Counted from the first letter of the stretch, positions 48,216 through 60,778 are shown. The stretch is DNA of 64,000 nt from Pomphorhynchus laevis (GCA_012934845.2 WNNJ02003028.1:248001-312000), one strand, 5' to 3'. Notes: generated by a model not told the origin, from the letters alone. Numbers and translations are program-made.

Positions 48216-48226
48216 TTATTTTAAAT

Positions 48227-48257
<31 letters not shown>

Positions 48258-48389
48258 ACTTGATTAAAATTATAGAAAATCTAAAAACAATTATTAATTT
48301 TATTATTTAATTATTAAATTTTGATTTAGCATTATTATGTTTTGTTTATTTTATAATTATATAACAATACGTAGACTCAGTTAGCTGAT

Positions 48390-49124
<735 letters not shown>

Positions 49125-49209
49125 AATAAATTAAAGGTTTGATTCAACCAGGACTGTCTATTACACCTATCTGCTTTTCTCTATATATAGAGAATTTCAT
49201 GCTTCTACA

Positions 49210-49258
49210 CTGCAAGACGGCGTACCGTTTCGGCTTTAAGAAGCCTCATCAGTTGCAG
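49210..49258 (-). ncRNA. Hammerhead ribozyme (type I), copy 1
   Basis: Minus strand, in order: CTGCAA (stem I), CTGATGA, GGCTT-CTTA-AAGCC (5-bp stem II), GAAA, CGG-TACG-CCG (stem III, extended by the A15.1-U16.1 pair), GTC (cleavage triplet), TTGCAG (stem I, 6 of 6 pairs). Every conserved core position of the hammerhead is present. In PLEs such ribozymes lie in the terminal repeats and are thought to process tandem transcripts. Confidence 0.95.
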
Positions 49259-49560
49259 CAATACAGTGTATACACATGAAAAACATACTATATATAGATT
49301 AAAGCAGAAAGAATTCACTATATGCTAATTGCATGACGTAGCTTGCGCTTTCGAAGTCAATGCAATGCAGTGAATTCTTTTCAGTGTAATAGACATCAGC
49401 GGGATCACTAAATGACCAATATCATATATTACAAAAGAAAAAGCACCGTCGTCTGGGATCCTCGCAGGACCAATAAATAAATTAAAGGTTTGATTCAACC
49501 AGGACTGTCTATTACATCTATCTGCTTTTCTCTATATATAGAGAATTTCATGCTTCTACA

Positions 49561-49609
49561 CTGCAAGACGGCGTACCGTTTCGGCTTTGAGAAGCCTCAT
49601 CAGTTGCAG
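49561..49609 (-). ncRNA. Hammerhead ribozyme (type I), copy 2
   Basis: Same 49-nt layout as copy 1, 351 bp away. Only the stem II loop differs (CTCA instead of CTTA); all core and stem bases are kept. Confidence 0.95.
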
Positions 49610-49911
49610 CAATACAGTGTATACACATGAAAAACATACTATATATAGATTAAAGCAGAAAGAATTCACTATATGCTAATTGCATGACGTAGCTTGCGCT
49701 TTCGAAGTCAATGCAATGCAGTGAATTCTTTTCAGTGTAATAGACATCAGCGGGATCACTAAATGACCAATATCATATATTACAATAGAAAAAGCACCGC
49801 CGCCTGGGATCCTCCCAGGACCAATAAATAAATTAAAGGTTTGATTCAACCAGGACTGTATATTACAACTATCTGCTTTTCTCTATATATAGAGAATTTC
49901 ATGCTTCTACA

Positions 49912-49960
49912 CTGCAAGACGGCGTACCGTTTCGGCTTTGAGAAGCCTCATCAGTTGCAG
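49912..49960 (-). ncRNA. Hammerhead ribozyme (type I), copy 3
   Basis: Third copy, a further 351 bp on, with the same sequence as copy 2. It sits in the truncated third repeat unit. A transcript through the array would be cut into 351-nt pieces. Confidence 0.95.
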
Positions 49961-50006
49961 CAATACAGTGTATACACATAAAAAACATACTATATATAGA
50001 TTAAAG

Positions 50007-50047
50007 CTGTGCTACTTTGGTCGCAAACAGCGACCAAAGTAGCACAG
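50007..50047. repeat. Perfect 18-bp-arm hairpin at a repeat/RT junction
   Basis: 50,007-50,024 and 50,030-50,047 are exact reverse complements (CTGTGCTACTTTGGTCGC and its complement) around AAACA. It lies exactly where the 351-bp array stops and PLE coding sequence of opposite orientation begins, as expected from a snap-back during reverse transcription. Confidence 0.9.
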
Positions 50048-50300
50048 TAAAGAGAGCGGTCATATTTAATGAAGCGTTACGAATGAGGAGAATCTGTTCC
50101 GACGACTATCAGTTTGAGAACAACCTTTTTATCATTGAAAAAATACTGATATCTAGAGGATATACTAACAGATCTATATACAGAGTTTTCCAAGATAAGA
50201 CGACGACCAAGGGAACGATGGCTACAGATGGCATCTCCAACCGAAAAGGTATATGTAACACAACCTTATCATAATGGAATAAAGACCATAAATAGAGATA
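50048..50300 (+). mobile_element. PLE RT C-terminal fragment
   Basis: Reads VIFNEALRMRRICSDDYQFE, then IEKILISRGYTNRSIYRVF. This resembles the EALRxRRIC...F......L..RGY segment near the end of PLE-type RTs before the endonuclease. Sequence to about 50,800 may hold the decayed remainder but is not recognisable. Confidence 0.55.
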
Positions 50301-50796
50301 TCAAAAAAGCATATAAACTTGTCTGCTCTAGATATAACATCAAAGGCATTAAACTTTGTATTTGCTTATAATCTACAAATAAGATTCCTACGCATTTAGT
50401 TAAATCAAAATTTGATTCAAACATAATAAATAATTATTCGCGTGAACCAGGTGACTGCAAGAGCTATAAACGACCAAGATGTCTAGTGTTTTAGGATGGT
50501 CCGCACAGCAATTCGATCTGGTAAATAGCGTAAGCCTCAGTCAATTAAGCAAAGTGTCTGAAACGCCTTTATTCGCAATGTCCCACAGGCAACCGAAACG
50601 GCCAGTGAGTACTTCATTCTACTGATGAGTGTTGCCGGGTACATATTGGTCGTCTAGAAGTGACATGGTGACTGAAAGTCGTGAATCGAAGTCCAGTCTA
50701 TCAAGCAACATTATTTAGTACAAATGCCGTATTTCGTAAGAAATCCTGGACCGTTGTCTACTCAGCACATCCGTGCATACTATATATATCATAATA

Positions 50797-51215
50797 GGTA
50801 AGTATATAAAATTAAACCAAGCTTCTTTTGCAATTTATTTAAAAACGTTTTCGGATTTCCCCTTCATCAGTAGCACAATATTATTCTTCGTTAATGTGCC
50901 TTGGAGTTGAGTCATTAATTGCTCAGTCCAATAAAGTTCCTGCATTTTTCTGCGATGTAAATCGGTTAGTTTACTGTTGATTATCTTTATTTTAAAAGAG
51001 TGGTCAGGCTTACTCTGGATATGGCTTACGGCTTAAGATTCTTCCAGTGTCGATTCTTCCATGTTTACTAAATAGTATATGTGTGTATGTACTACGTGCA
51101 AGTTGTAGAATATTGTATTGTGCTACTGACGAAGTGATAACCCGAAAACGTTTTTAAATAAAATTGCAAAAGAAACTTGGTTTAATTTTATATACTTACC
51201 TATTTTGATATATTG
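50797..51215. mobile_element. Foldback element with ~100-bp inverted arms
   Basis: 50,797-50,890 and 51,105-51,215 are imperfect reverse complements (AGGTAAGTATATAAAATTAA; TTTAAAAACGTTTTCGG). Each arm, read toward its outer end, has CTGATGA or CTGACGA, a weak stem and GAAAACG, a decayed PLE hammerhead-like layout. The centre (50,890-51,105) shows no coding sequence. Confidence 0.65.
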
Positions 51216-51653
51216 ATGAATCCGACAGAAACAAGGATCCCAAGCTGTGGTTCAAATAACCCTATTGATACTTTCAACATATCAAAGTTATACATTGCGT
51301 CTTGATCCCAGGAGACGAAATTCTCATAATTTGCACTATATGTAATAATGCTATATATAGCATTTGAACAAGGCTCTTACGAAACGTAATAATATTTATA
51401 ATTAAATATCAAACATTTTCATTTAAAAATTAGGTTTACTTAAATATGCTATACATTGTAAGTTTTTATAAATGACAGGGAACGAATTGTCGCCTATTGA
51501 GCAAATCACGATGTCCAGTCGAAGGAATCTAGTGAATCATAATATTTTAAATATTAAATTATCTCTGACTATAATTTTTATTAAAAGAGTAATCGTAAAA
51601 GTACTCTGGTCATAATGAATAAATTATGAATATAAGTTTTTGCAAAAACCTAC
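51216..51653. other. Intron DNA of the TJAP1-like gene
   Basis: No exon or repeat recognised. Confidence 0.4.
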
Positions 51654-51736
51654 TTGTCACATTTGCATTTTAAATACCGCAACTCATTGTCTGTGTCAAC
51701 ATTAATTGTATCAGCTATCTCCGATTGATCAATCAT
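51654..51736 (-). CDS. TJAP1/BEGAIN-like protein, candidate first coding exon
   Basis: ATG at 51,736-51,734 opens MIDQSEIADTINVD followed by NELRYLKCKCD, ending at donor GACAA|GTAGGT (51,653) with two bases left over. Spliced to 45,679 these give an N codon and run on in frame into LEKHN. The frame is also open upstream to an acceptor-like TGCAG at 51,757-51,756, so the exon may start there and the true N-terminus lie beyond the window part examined. The weakest exon of the five. Confidence 0.5.
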
Positions 51737-52037
51737 AGTTTGACAATACGTATATCTGCATTGAAACATAAATATAAATATGCCCAAGATAACAATTACG
51801 TATTTTAGTGCGTTTAAAAAGTAACCAAATGAATTTGTAATTCAATAATTAGTAATTTGAATATAAATAAAAAATTGAAATTGATTCGATTGATTTTATA
51901 ACAATGACGATGAATACAAAGTTATTTCTTGCGTTTTGTTTTAAATACCACAGTGGACGATGAAATTATTATAATTTTTAATTATAATAATTTATAATTT
52001 AATAATATATTGATATATCAATATTAATATATTAAAA

Positions 52038-52469
52038 ATGTTAATAAATATAAACAGTGCTTTAACTAGCAACCCTAACGAATATGCTTCCCTTGCAATT
52101 ATCCCTCAATGGTACCAAATAAACACTTTTCAACAACTGCAGCAATCGCAGCATATTCAAATGACATATCATCACATCAAAATCATGTCGCTAGTTTTTC
52201 AGTACAATCAACAGATTAAAGCTCAAGCTCAAAATACAGCCATCTATTCTATTCCTGACGATTGTAATATCACACGTGGAGAAATATTTCCGAGCGTCTC
52301 AAGCTATCAGACGCGACATTCAAATAACCATATTAGAATATCGAAATGGCCACTGTCATTGGGTTTGAGCGCAACATATGAATTTGATTCAAAAATTTAT
52401 CTAAGTAGCTTTCCATATGGGTCATATCTCAAACAAATAATCCTCGAACAGAACAATCAGTTTCAAGAG
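52038..52469 (+). CDS. Unidentified ORF/exon with a splice-donor-like end
   Basis: ATG-initiated, 144 codons ending GAG|GTATAT, a plausible phase-0 donor at 52,470; unspliced the frame runs only four codons more. The N-terminal half is Q-rich (WYQINTFQQLQQSQHIQ, FQYNQQIKAQAQ), and the second half is more complex (DDCNITRGEIFPSVSSYQTR, ISKWPLSLGLSATYEF). It looks like the disordered N-terminal part of a regulatory protein, but no domain is recognised. It is divergent from, and about 300 bp from, the TJAP1-like first exon, and a shared promoter region is conceivable. No downstream exon was found. Confidence 0.4.
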
Positions 52470-52484
52470 GTATATATATATTAA

Positions 52485-52895
52485 TGTATTAATATAATTA
52501 ATATATTAATTTATAATATATTAATTTTAAATATAATAATTTGGTTTGTCTATTGATTTTATTTCTATGAAATAAAATCAATAGTTTGTAAGAAATAAAT
52601 TGATTAAGTTATTAATTTATTAATTTATCTATGTTCTTACAGTCCTATGACTGCAGGAAATTAGTGAAATTTCTTAAAGTTAATAAAATATATAATTATA
52701 TACAATGAAATGCTATGGACTGTTGCCAGTGAATTTACCTTGAGTAATAGCAACAATATGACCCAGTTAATATTGTTTATTACCAATAAAATGTCTTTTC
52801 CTATATCGTGTTAAAATGCATGCCTTTGAATGCTATTGTTAATATTATATTAATTTATTGATAATTAGGTATTTTTGTTCACAAAAATAACCACT
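52485..52895. other. AT-rich stretch
   Basis: Contains a CTATTGATTTTATTTC/GAAATAAAATCAATAG inverted pair near 52,560 and nothing else recognised. Confidence 0.45.
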
Positions 52896-53146
52896 TATTA
52901 TTAAGCTTAGATCGGTAAATCATTGATTTAAGTAGTTTCTTTTCGTTTTCACTTAATTTCACTTAATATAATACGGGAATAAAATTTGCCATAATACGGG
53001 ATAGAAAGTCGAAATATTGGAACAAGAAACTCTTTGTTTATCTGTGCTATATAAAAATTTTATTCCCGTATTATAAATACAAAATTAAGTGAAAACGAAA
53101 AGAAACTCTTTATATCAATGATTCACCAATCTAAGCTTATAACAAA
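52896..53146. mobile_element. Foldback/MITE-like element, ~250 bp
   Basis: ~95-bp inverted arms (left 52,896-52,995, right 53,045-53,146) share AAGCTTAGAT, AATCATTGAT, TTTCTTTTCGTTTTCACTTA and TAATACGGGAATAAAATTT. The inner part repeats AATACGGGA once more. No coding sequence. Confidence 0.75.
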
Positions 53147-53929
53147 ACTAAAATCAGATATTACGTTTCTATATATCATTAAATTAAATTACTTTAACGT
53201 AACGATTGTCATTTATGAAATCATAACTGCAAGATGTGATTTAAGCTGGAAATAAAAAAATAATCAAAATTGGTTGCGATGTGTCTTAAATATATGGCTT
53301 TGATCCATTAAATTCTGTTTACTTTTTAATTAAAACATTTCTTATAGAATGAGCTTAATTAATTCTAGAAATTATTCACAAATCGTTATTAAACATAAGC
53401 AAAATAGACAGATGTATTTTGAGAAGAAAACAGAATTGTAGAAAACAGATGAAGTTGATATATTCTAGAAGAGTTATATTGTGGAACACGTACAATCGTT
53501 TTAGGTTTTATATAACTGCTTTTGAGCTAATAGAACATACTTAAAGTTCACAAAGCTCTACTATTTCGTTTATGCTTGGTTGACATTAACTACACGCTAT
53601 GAATAGCTAGAAATATCATTGTCATTATAAGTCTGACTTGCAAAATCGTTGATATTCAAAACAAAAACTAAAAAAGTAAATGTCATATTGTCTCTATTTG
53701 TATCAGATAATGATATCGACAGAGTAACTGGTTCTAAAGTTAGTCGATTATTTCAATCATTACGTAGAATATTTACGATATTATAGCTATAGGGAATGAA
53801 TACTGTCTTTCGGATATAATAATACGTATCGTCACACAAAATGAACATTTTATATGAACATTTTAATAAACAATATTATATTTTTTTATATTTTTTAATA
53901 TAAAAATATATATTTTATATATTTTATAT
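53147..53929. other. Non-coding stretch
   Basis: AT-rich with no ORF or repeat that I recognise. Confidence 0.4.
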
Positions 53930-54445
53930 CATCATATTTTAATATAAAATATATAATACATTAATGTATATTAAATATCAATTAAAGAGTAAAATTATAC
54001 ACGTATATATTTATTGTATATTTATTTCATTTATTGTGGAGTGAATTTAATCAATATTAATTTTAATACAAAATATAATATTTTATATTAAAATATTATA
54101 ATATTTTTACATATTAAATTATTCATTATTGTATATTTATTTATTTCATTTATTGTAGAGTGAATTAAATCAATATTAATTTTAATAAAAAACATAATAT
54201 TTTATATTAAAATATTATAATATTTTTACATATTAAATTATTCATTATTGTATATTTATTTATTTAATTTATTGTAGAGTGAATTTAATCAATATTAATT
54301 TTAATACAAAATATAATATTTTATATTAAAATATTATAATATTTTTACATATTATAATATTTAATCATTCATATTTTAATATAAAATATATAATACATTA
54401 ATGTATATTAAATATCAATTAAAGAGTAAAATTATACAAGTATTT
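53930..54445. repeat. AT-rich ~119-bp tandem repeat flanked by a 75-bp direct repeat
   Basis: GTATATTTATTTATTTCATT-type units begin at about 54,016, 54,131 and 54,250. The block CATTAATGTATATTAAATAT...AAAGAGTAAAATTATAC occurs at 53,930-54,005 and again at 54,365-54,445, so the tandem units lie between direct repeats. Confidence 0.7.
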
Positions 54446-54834
54446 AAAGTAAATTCATTTATTTTAGAACGAATTTAAATTTAGAATTAGATTAAATTTA
54501 GAATAAAAAATTCTCTCAATTTTGAATAAGTGAATTAAAATGAATTTCACAGTGATCAACCATTATGCGCACAAAAATCGATCTGAAAAATATGAAAATT
54601 CACCTAATGTGGTAGAAATTTGATCAAAGAAAGTTAAAGATAGACGTTTTTATAAAGTGGAAAAAATATTTTCAAATTAATAATATGAAAATAAAAATTC
54701 CATTGAAAGATTTACTATTTTTGTGACTGTATTTTTATAACTTTACATATCATATGAGTTACTGAGTCTATGTATTTTAGATATAAGGGCATCTATATGG
54801 CATCAAATTAATCTATAAAATCAGCTAACTAAGT

Positions 54835-55410
54835 TAACGTATTACACCGCTGCTATGTTGCGTCGAAGAATAGGTGCCGAAACATGATATCATAGCAGTT
54901 TATCCTGATGACCTCTAATCCTTATTTTGATACATCGTCTGTTATTTATAAAAATTATATAAAATCTTATATAGCAATCTTTTATTATTAATAAATAATT
55001 ATTATTTAATAATTTAATTTTGATTTATTAATTGTCGCTGCACTTGTTGAATCCTTAATGGATACATGTATCCATTAAGGATACATGCCGTATTAATCGA
55101 TATATATTTTAAACTAGGTTACTATAAAAATAACATCAAGCAGAAAATAGTGAAATATATAAATCAACTTAATATAATTAAAAATAAATTTAAACTCTTA
55201 AGTGGCAAATTTTTATGGATGTATAATAAATAATATACTTTGTATTAGAATAAGATACTAGATAGTTTTATCAGAGGAAATACATCATTAGCATGTATTT
55301 GGCCCCACTGCAATGTCAGGTAGAGGAGTTAGGGGCCGAAACCTGATAGTATAGCAGTTCCCCCTAATGACCTCTAATTCTTATTCTGACACATCATCTG
55401 TTATTTATTA
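54835..55410 (+). mobile_element. Two PLE-type 3' ends in tandem
   Basis: A 3' module (54,840-54,950) is followed by a short RT C-terminal stub (55,085-55,220) and a second module (55,270-55,400). Between them a perfect 32-bp palindrome lies at 55,051-55,082 (core GGATACATGTATCC). Confidence 0.7.
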
Positions 55411-56513
55411 TTCAATTCATAAACATTCACTTTTATTTTAAATTTCAATTTTAACTTTATATAAATATTAAATCTTATTTACTTATTATTTTCCATCATG
55501 ATGATCCCTAATCCTTATTCTTATACATCGTATGTTATTTATTAGTCAATTCATAAAAATTGACTTTTATTTTAAATTTCAATTTCAACTTTATATAAAT
55601 ATTTATTAAATCTTATTTACTTATTATTCTTACTTCTGATGATTTCTAATCTTTATTCTGATACATCATCTGTTATTTATTAGTCAATCCGTAAAAATTG
55701 ACTTTTATTTTAAATTTCAATTTTTAACTTTATATAAATATTAAATCTTATTTACTTATTATGTTACCTCCTGATGACCTCTAATCCTTATTCTAATACA
55801 TCATCTGTTATTTATTATTCAATTCATAAACATTCACTTTTATCTTAAATTTCAATTTTAACTTTATATAAATATTAAATCTTATTTACTTATTATTTTC
55901 CATCGTGAGATCACTAATCCTTATTCTTATACATCGTATGTTATTTATTAGTCAATTCATAAACATTCACTTTTATTTTAAATTTCAATTTTAACTTTAT
56001 ATAAATATTAAATCTTATATACTTATTATTTTCCATCCTGATGATCCCAAATCCTTATTCTAATACATCGTATGTTATTTATTAGTCAATTCATAAACAT
56101 TCACTTTTATTTTAAATTTCAGTTTTAATTTTATATAAATATTTATTAAATCTTATTTACTTATTATTTTCTCTCCTGATGACCTCTAATCCTTATTCTG
56201 ATACATCTTCTGTTATTTATTAGTTAATTCATAAACGTTGACTTTTATTTTAAATTTCAATTTTAATTTTATATAAATATTTATTAAATCTTATTTACTT
56301 ATTATTTTCCCTCCTGATGATTTCTAATCCTTATTCTGATACATCATCTGTTTTTTATTAATAACATTTTATTTATATAATTATATAGTCTGTTATTTAT
56401 TAGTTAATTCATAAGCATTGACTTTTATTTAAAATTTCAATTTTAACTTATAAATATTTATTAAATCTTATTTACTTATTATTTTCCCTCCTGATGACCT
56501 CTAATCCTTATAT
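55378..56513 (+). repeat. Tandem array of the PLE tail, ~8.5 copies of ~135 bp
   Basis: The CTTATTCTGATACATC(A/G)TCTG motif recurs at roughly 55,378, 55,512, 55,649, 55,786, 55,917, 56,050, 56,190 and 56,328. Each is followed by GTTATTTATTAGTCAATTC and ends CCTGATGACCTCTAATCC. The unit is the segment downstream of the 3' module, so the array arose by expansion of the element tail. Confidence 0.9.
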
Positions 56514-57260
56514 TTGTACTATATATAATATGATAAAGAATTAAATCTAATAATAATTAAATCTTAATATTTTATATGAATTATTTTAGCAAAATGAATA
56601 TTTGATTAACCGAAAATTTCCAGAAAATCTTGTTGATGGTCAAGATTTTATAAGCGATTAATCGTAATAAAATGTTACTTACATTCAAATAATATCTTTT
56701 ACTGAAGAATTCTTTATTAATGTTAAAATAAAAATTTTAATTATTTTAAATTTTAATTATTTTCAATATTTAAAATTAAAACTACAAATTATTATGCTTA
56801 TAGGCTTTTCTATAAAATCCAACATCGATAAATTATCTTTTTATAATCTTTAGCCAAATTTTCACTTATTAAAATTTTAGATAAGACTTAAATTATAATA
56901 CTTTATTTTTATATTAGATAAAATAAATGAAAGAATTATATAAACAATTTCACCATTATTTCTACATTATTCAAATCAATTAACTGTCTACGTATTGTGC
57001 AATAATAGATTTTAAGATTTTATATAATTCAGATTTTTATTTAGCAACGTTCAGTTCATCGAAATTTTCAATTGTAACAATGACTGCACAGGTATATCAA
57101 CTTAAAATTAGGAAACAAACTATAGATGACTAGTTTGATAATAAAAAAGATAGCTTTTCAAATTAAAGGTAGAATCTTCCCCTACATTTAAAATTGGAAA
57201 TGATTTCAATTAAATTTGCAAAATGTAATAAGTCTTTCATTAAATCTAAATGTCAAAAAA
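56514..57260. other. AT-rich stretch
   Basis: No gene or repeat recognised. Confidence 0.45.
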
Positions 57261-57261
57261 G

Positions 57262-57405
57262 CAGACGATCCGTGTGATCGGCAGCCAACATTAAAAAGAC
57301 CGAAACGTGAAACGTAAGTATTGGATCAGTAGCTGATAAGGTTAACCAATACTGAAATTTAGCATACTGCTGCTTGATTATAGATATGATTTAAAAACGT
57401 GTAAT
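57262..57405 (+). mobile_element. Old diverged SINE copy
   Basis: Aligns with the satellite body: GACCGAAACGTGAAACGTAA, GGATCAGTAGCTGATAAGG, CATACTGCTGCTTGATTATAG, then GTGTAATGTCATCA. The tRNA-like part is mostly lost. It is valuable because its differences from the satellite fall in pairs that keep two helices (see findings). Confidence 0.75.
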
Positions 57406-58500
57406 GTCATCATAAATTTTAATTGTAAAATATAACATAAACAAAAAATTTAATAAACAATATTTTTTACCATCGATATTTAGCGTATTTAATAAAAATT
57501 TAATCTCAACATATTAATAATTTCACTATTATTTAATAAAAATTAAATATCATGAAATATGCTGTGCCAATAAGATATTTAGCTCAATTTGATGGCATAT
57601 CAAGCTGTAAAGTAAAAATGATGTTAGTATGCAAACAAATTTGTACTTATACACCCCTCAAAAAGTATAATACATTCGTTGTGGTTAGTTAATGGTTTAA
57701 AGCAGCGTGCAGGATAAATAGTCATGAAACTTTTAATGACAACTTCAAGTGAACATCAAGTTATCGCTCAGGTATTAATTTCGTGAGAATTTAATTGAAG
57801 TGAAGTAGCTTTTGTAAGAGCAACTTATCGTTAATTTTTCATTAGTACATTGAATATTAAAAACTCTATTAAATGAATATCAAAAATATTTATTTGATAA
57901 ATTAACATCAAATATTCTAGATATTTGTAAAAATAAATATTTACAAAATAAAAAATAAACTGAAAATTTCACTTAACCTTAATACTAAGCAATATAATAA
58001 TACAATTACAATATGCGCTAGTATGCTATATCGTTTATTCTTTAATATTGATCGATATTATTTATAATTTTTTATTTTGTATTTTAATATAATTAAATAT
58101 TTCGTTATATAATATTCTATTAACTTAACGAATTAAAAAGTTTTAAAACTTTGACAGCTTAAATAACTTTCATAGCAGAAACACTACAAAATAAAAAATG
58201 TCTGATTTCAATTTTAAAAATTAACAGTTTATGATTATTTAGATTAAGCCATCAACCAGCTCTGGTTGATGATCAAAATCACATATATAATGTAAAATTA
58301 AATAGTAATTTAAAATATAATATTTAATACATAATGTAGAAAACGTTTCAATATAAAAAATAATAAAAAATATATTTAAAAAATATTTATTTACATATTT
58401 CTTAATATTGCATTTAATTGCACGAAATACTTAATGAAACTTACAAAACTTTGATGTCACTTTAATTACTTGAAAAATAATTTAAAAAAGTGTAAAATAG
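57406..58500. other. Downstream flank of the SERP1-like gene
   Basis: AT-rich, no gene recognised. Confidence 0.45.
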
Positions 58501-58504
58501 TTTC

Positions 58505-58510
58505 TTTATT
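58505..58510 (-). terminator. Likely poly(A) signal of the SERP1-like gene
   Basis: AATAAA on the minus strand, 52 nt past the stop codon. Confidence 0.5.
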
Positions 58511-58561
58511 CATAAAATATAATGCGGTCGATAATGAAAATCAGAATGAGGGTCATAGTTA

Positions 58562-58765
58562 TTAATTATAGTAACGTGATCGAAAAATCTGGATGAGCTC
58601 AAATATACCGGAGCCGCAAACAATAAATACAAGCAATCCTATTATGAACGGCCCAAGATTTCGGTTTTCCTTTGTTCTGTTAGATTTACTGACATTGCCA
58701 CGATTAATGATATTCTTGCTGTGGGTATCAGCGGCAGCCTTCATTCGAGATTTTAATGCTGTCAT
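58562..58765 (-). CDS. SERP1: SERP1/RAMP4, stress-associated ER membrane protein
   Basis: Complete 67-residue protein in one exon, ATG at 58,765 to TAA at 58,562; human SERP1 has 66 residues. SERP1/RAMP4 is a tail-anchored ER protein bound to the Sec61 translocon that helps stabilise new membrane proteins under stress. The family pattern is clear: a basic N-terminus (ALKSRMK), THSKNIINRGNVSKS (family HSKNITQRGNVxK), a hydrophilic linker, then the C-terminal membrane helix around residues 38-60 with VFIVCGSGIFELIQ (family FVVCGSAIFQIIQ). There is no signal peptide, as expected. An intron in the 5' leader is possible but not visible. Intact, with a usable poly(A) signal downstream. Confidence 0.93.
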   Translation of the reverse strand: MTALKSRMKAAADTHSKNIINRGNVSKSNRTKENRNLGPFIIGLLVFIVCGSGIFELIQIFRSRYYN

Positions 58766-60049
58766 TCTTATAATAATCTAGAACAGGAAGAAAATGCATA
58801 CTGACTTTGCAATTTAATCTTGATTATTGAAACTTATATTTTCTTTAAAATTGTAAAATCGTTGTGTACTCTATTGCAACATAATATATATTCAAGTTTA
58901 ATTCGAGTCAGATTTATTTTACAAGTTGCACAAGCTCTCTGAAAAGAAATGCTGTTCATCAGCAGATGTGCACTCTTAATGTAGACAAATGATAAAACAC
59001 TTAATATATCACGCACTTCAACTTTCGCTACAATGCTACGCCATTAGTTTTAGCTAAAACTAAATATTACATATTTAGTTTAAATAATCTGAATGTATCA
59101 AATCTTATAGGGTCCATAAATGGAATATAAGCATTGATAGCATACTTGTATGTCGACTCATATCGTAAGGACTACATACTATATTTAAATCTTTCTTAAC
59201 TTTTGATAATGACTTTAATAAATGATCGACATATATACAGCATTATTTATACTTAAAATATCTCATGATATAATTCATCGAATTATATGTTTCACTTAAT
59301 TCATTCATATTAATATATCCCGAATCACATTAGAGAAGAAAGATCTATAAGATATCGAAATTGAAAAAAATGTAAATATAACTTTCATTTATTCAACTCC
59401 TTATATTAAATAATAAATATATATTAATATAATATATAATATATATATGAATATATATTAAATATGTATTTAAATATATGCCTTCAAAATATTTACATGT
59501 TAAAAATATACGGCAGTTATAAGATGTAATACAAAGCAGATATTCAATATCATACTTCTAAATAAATGAAAATTAAAATGTAAATTGACTCTTTTATTTG
59601 TGAAAATATTTTAAAATTTTGAGTCTTGATTTTTTGAAAATACCAAACTGTAAAAAATGATATGATTCGCATTTTATGATTCACATCAACATTTTAACAT
59701 CTTATTTGAATAAACTAGATGTTTAAAAATGAACTAAATGCTTAATGTATGTGGAAAAAGTAATTACTCTATATTATATACATTATTATATTATGTATAT
59801 CTATATTATATTATATATCATATATGATTGAAAAAATTAATATCACTACTTAAAAATCTAATTAAAATAAAATTAGTTATTTAATAATTTCTTCAATAAA
59901 ATGAGAACTATGTTATTATTATTGAGTACAAGAACAAGCCGCAAATGGCTGTTCAGTCTGATCACTATTGGTATTAAAAAAATAAAAAAATAAACAAATG
60001 AAGTGTAGAATGTAATCAGCAGAATGGGTAGTTCAGCACTGATTGATGG
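58766..60049. other. AT-rich flank between SERP1-like gene and LINE
   Basis: Likely holds the SERP1 promoter near 58,770-59,050, but no motif is assigned. The rest has AT dinucleotide runs (59,400-59,470 and 59,770-59,830) and no gene. Confidence 0.45.
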
Positions 60050-60742
60050 TTCGAGCTGCATGAATCCACTTCCTCACTTGAAGTTTAAAATGTGAATAGC
60101 TGGAGGCACAAGCAATTTCCTCAGGTAGTGCATTCCAAATGTTGATTACACGATGGGATTGTCTCATTATTCGAGGATTTTTACCAGGAGGAAATTTATA
60201 GAGGGTTAGGCGACGTCCACGACAATTTGTATTTCTAAACTTTATAACATTTGTGGAATATCCTTAAAAGGATTTGACAACTGCCCACATTGCCAAGGGA
60301 TCAAGATACAGTAGTCTTTATCTTATTGAAGATAAACTTAGATAGGATAACCTGTCCTCATACGAATACGAATTATGAAATCAAATTCGAGACCAGCGAC
60401 CAAGCGCTGATTCAAGATAGGTAATTTCTTTTTAGTGCATGGAAAAACAGCTTGAATGCAATACTCAAGATGCGGGCTAACCAAAGAACAATAAAAGAGT
60501 TTAATGATAGAAGGATTCATTCTCAAGAAGCAATTTTTGATGCAATACAAGGCTCAAACTGCCTTACTGCGAGCAAAGTCCGAATTCAAACGTGTTTTTA
60601 GTGTCTTGTGTATTATTACACCCAAATCCTTTTGTTCCGACACAATAGTAAGTATCTTTCCTCCAATGTGGTAACTATGATGGATCCCAACGCTACCTAA
60701 CCTCATACATACGCATTTACTTATTTTTAACTTCATCTGCAA
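60050..60742 (-). pseudogene. LINE reverse transcriptase thumb and C-terminal tail
   Basis: KISKCVCMRLG and EQKDLGVII, then SLVSPHLEYCIQAVFPCTKK (SxVRPxLEY..Q.W motif), then a tail with NCRGRRLTLYKFPPG and VINIWNALPEEI, which is the N.RG..L..(R.)VxxWN.LP motif at the end of CR1/Jockey-group ORF2. The ORF end at about 60,050 marks the 3' end of the coding part. Confidence 0.88.
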
Positions 60743-60778
60743 TGCTTCACTCCATTCATAAATGCGGTCAAGGTCGTT

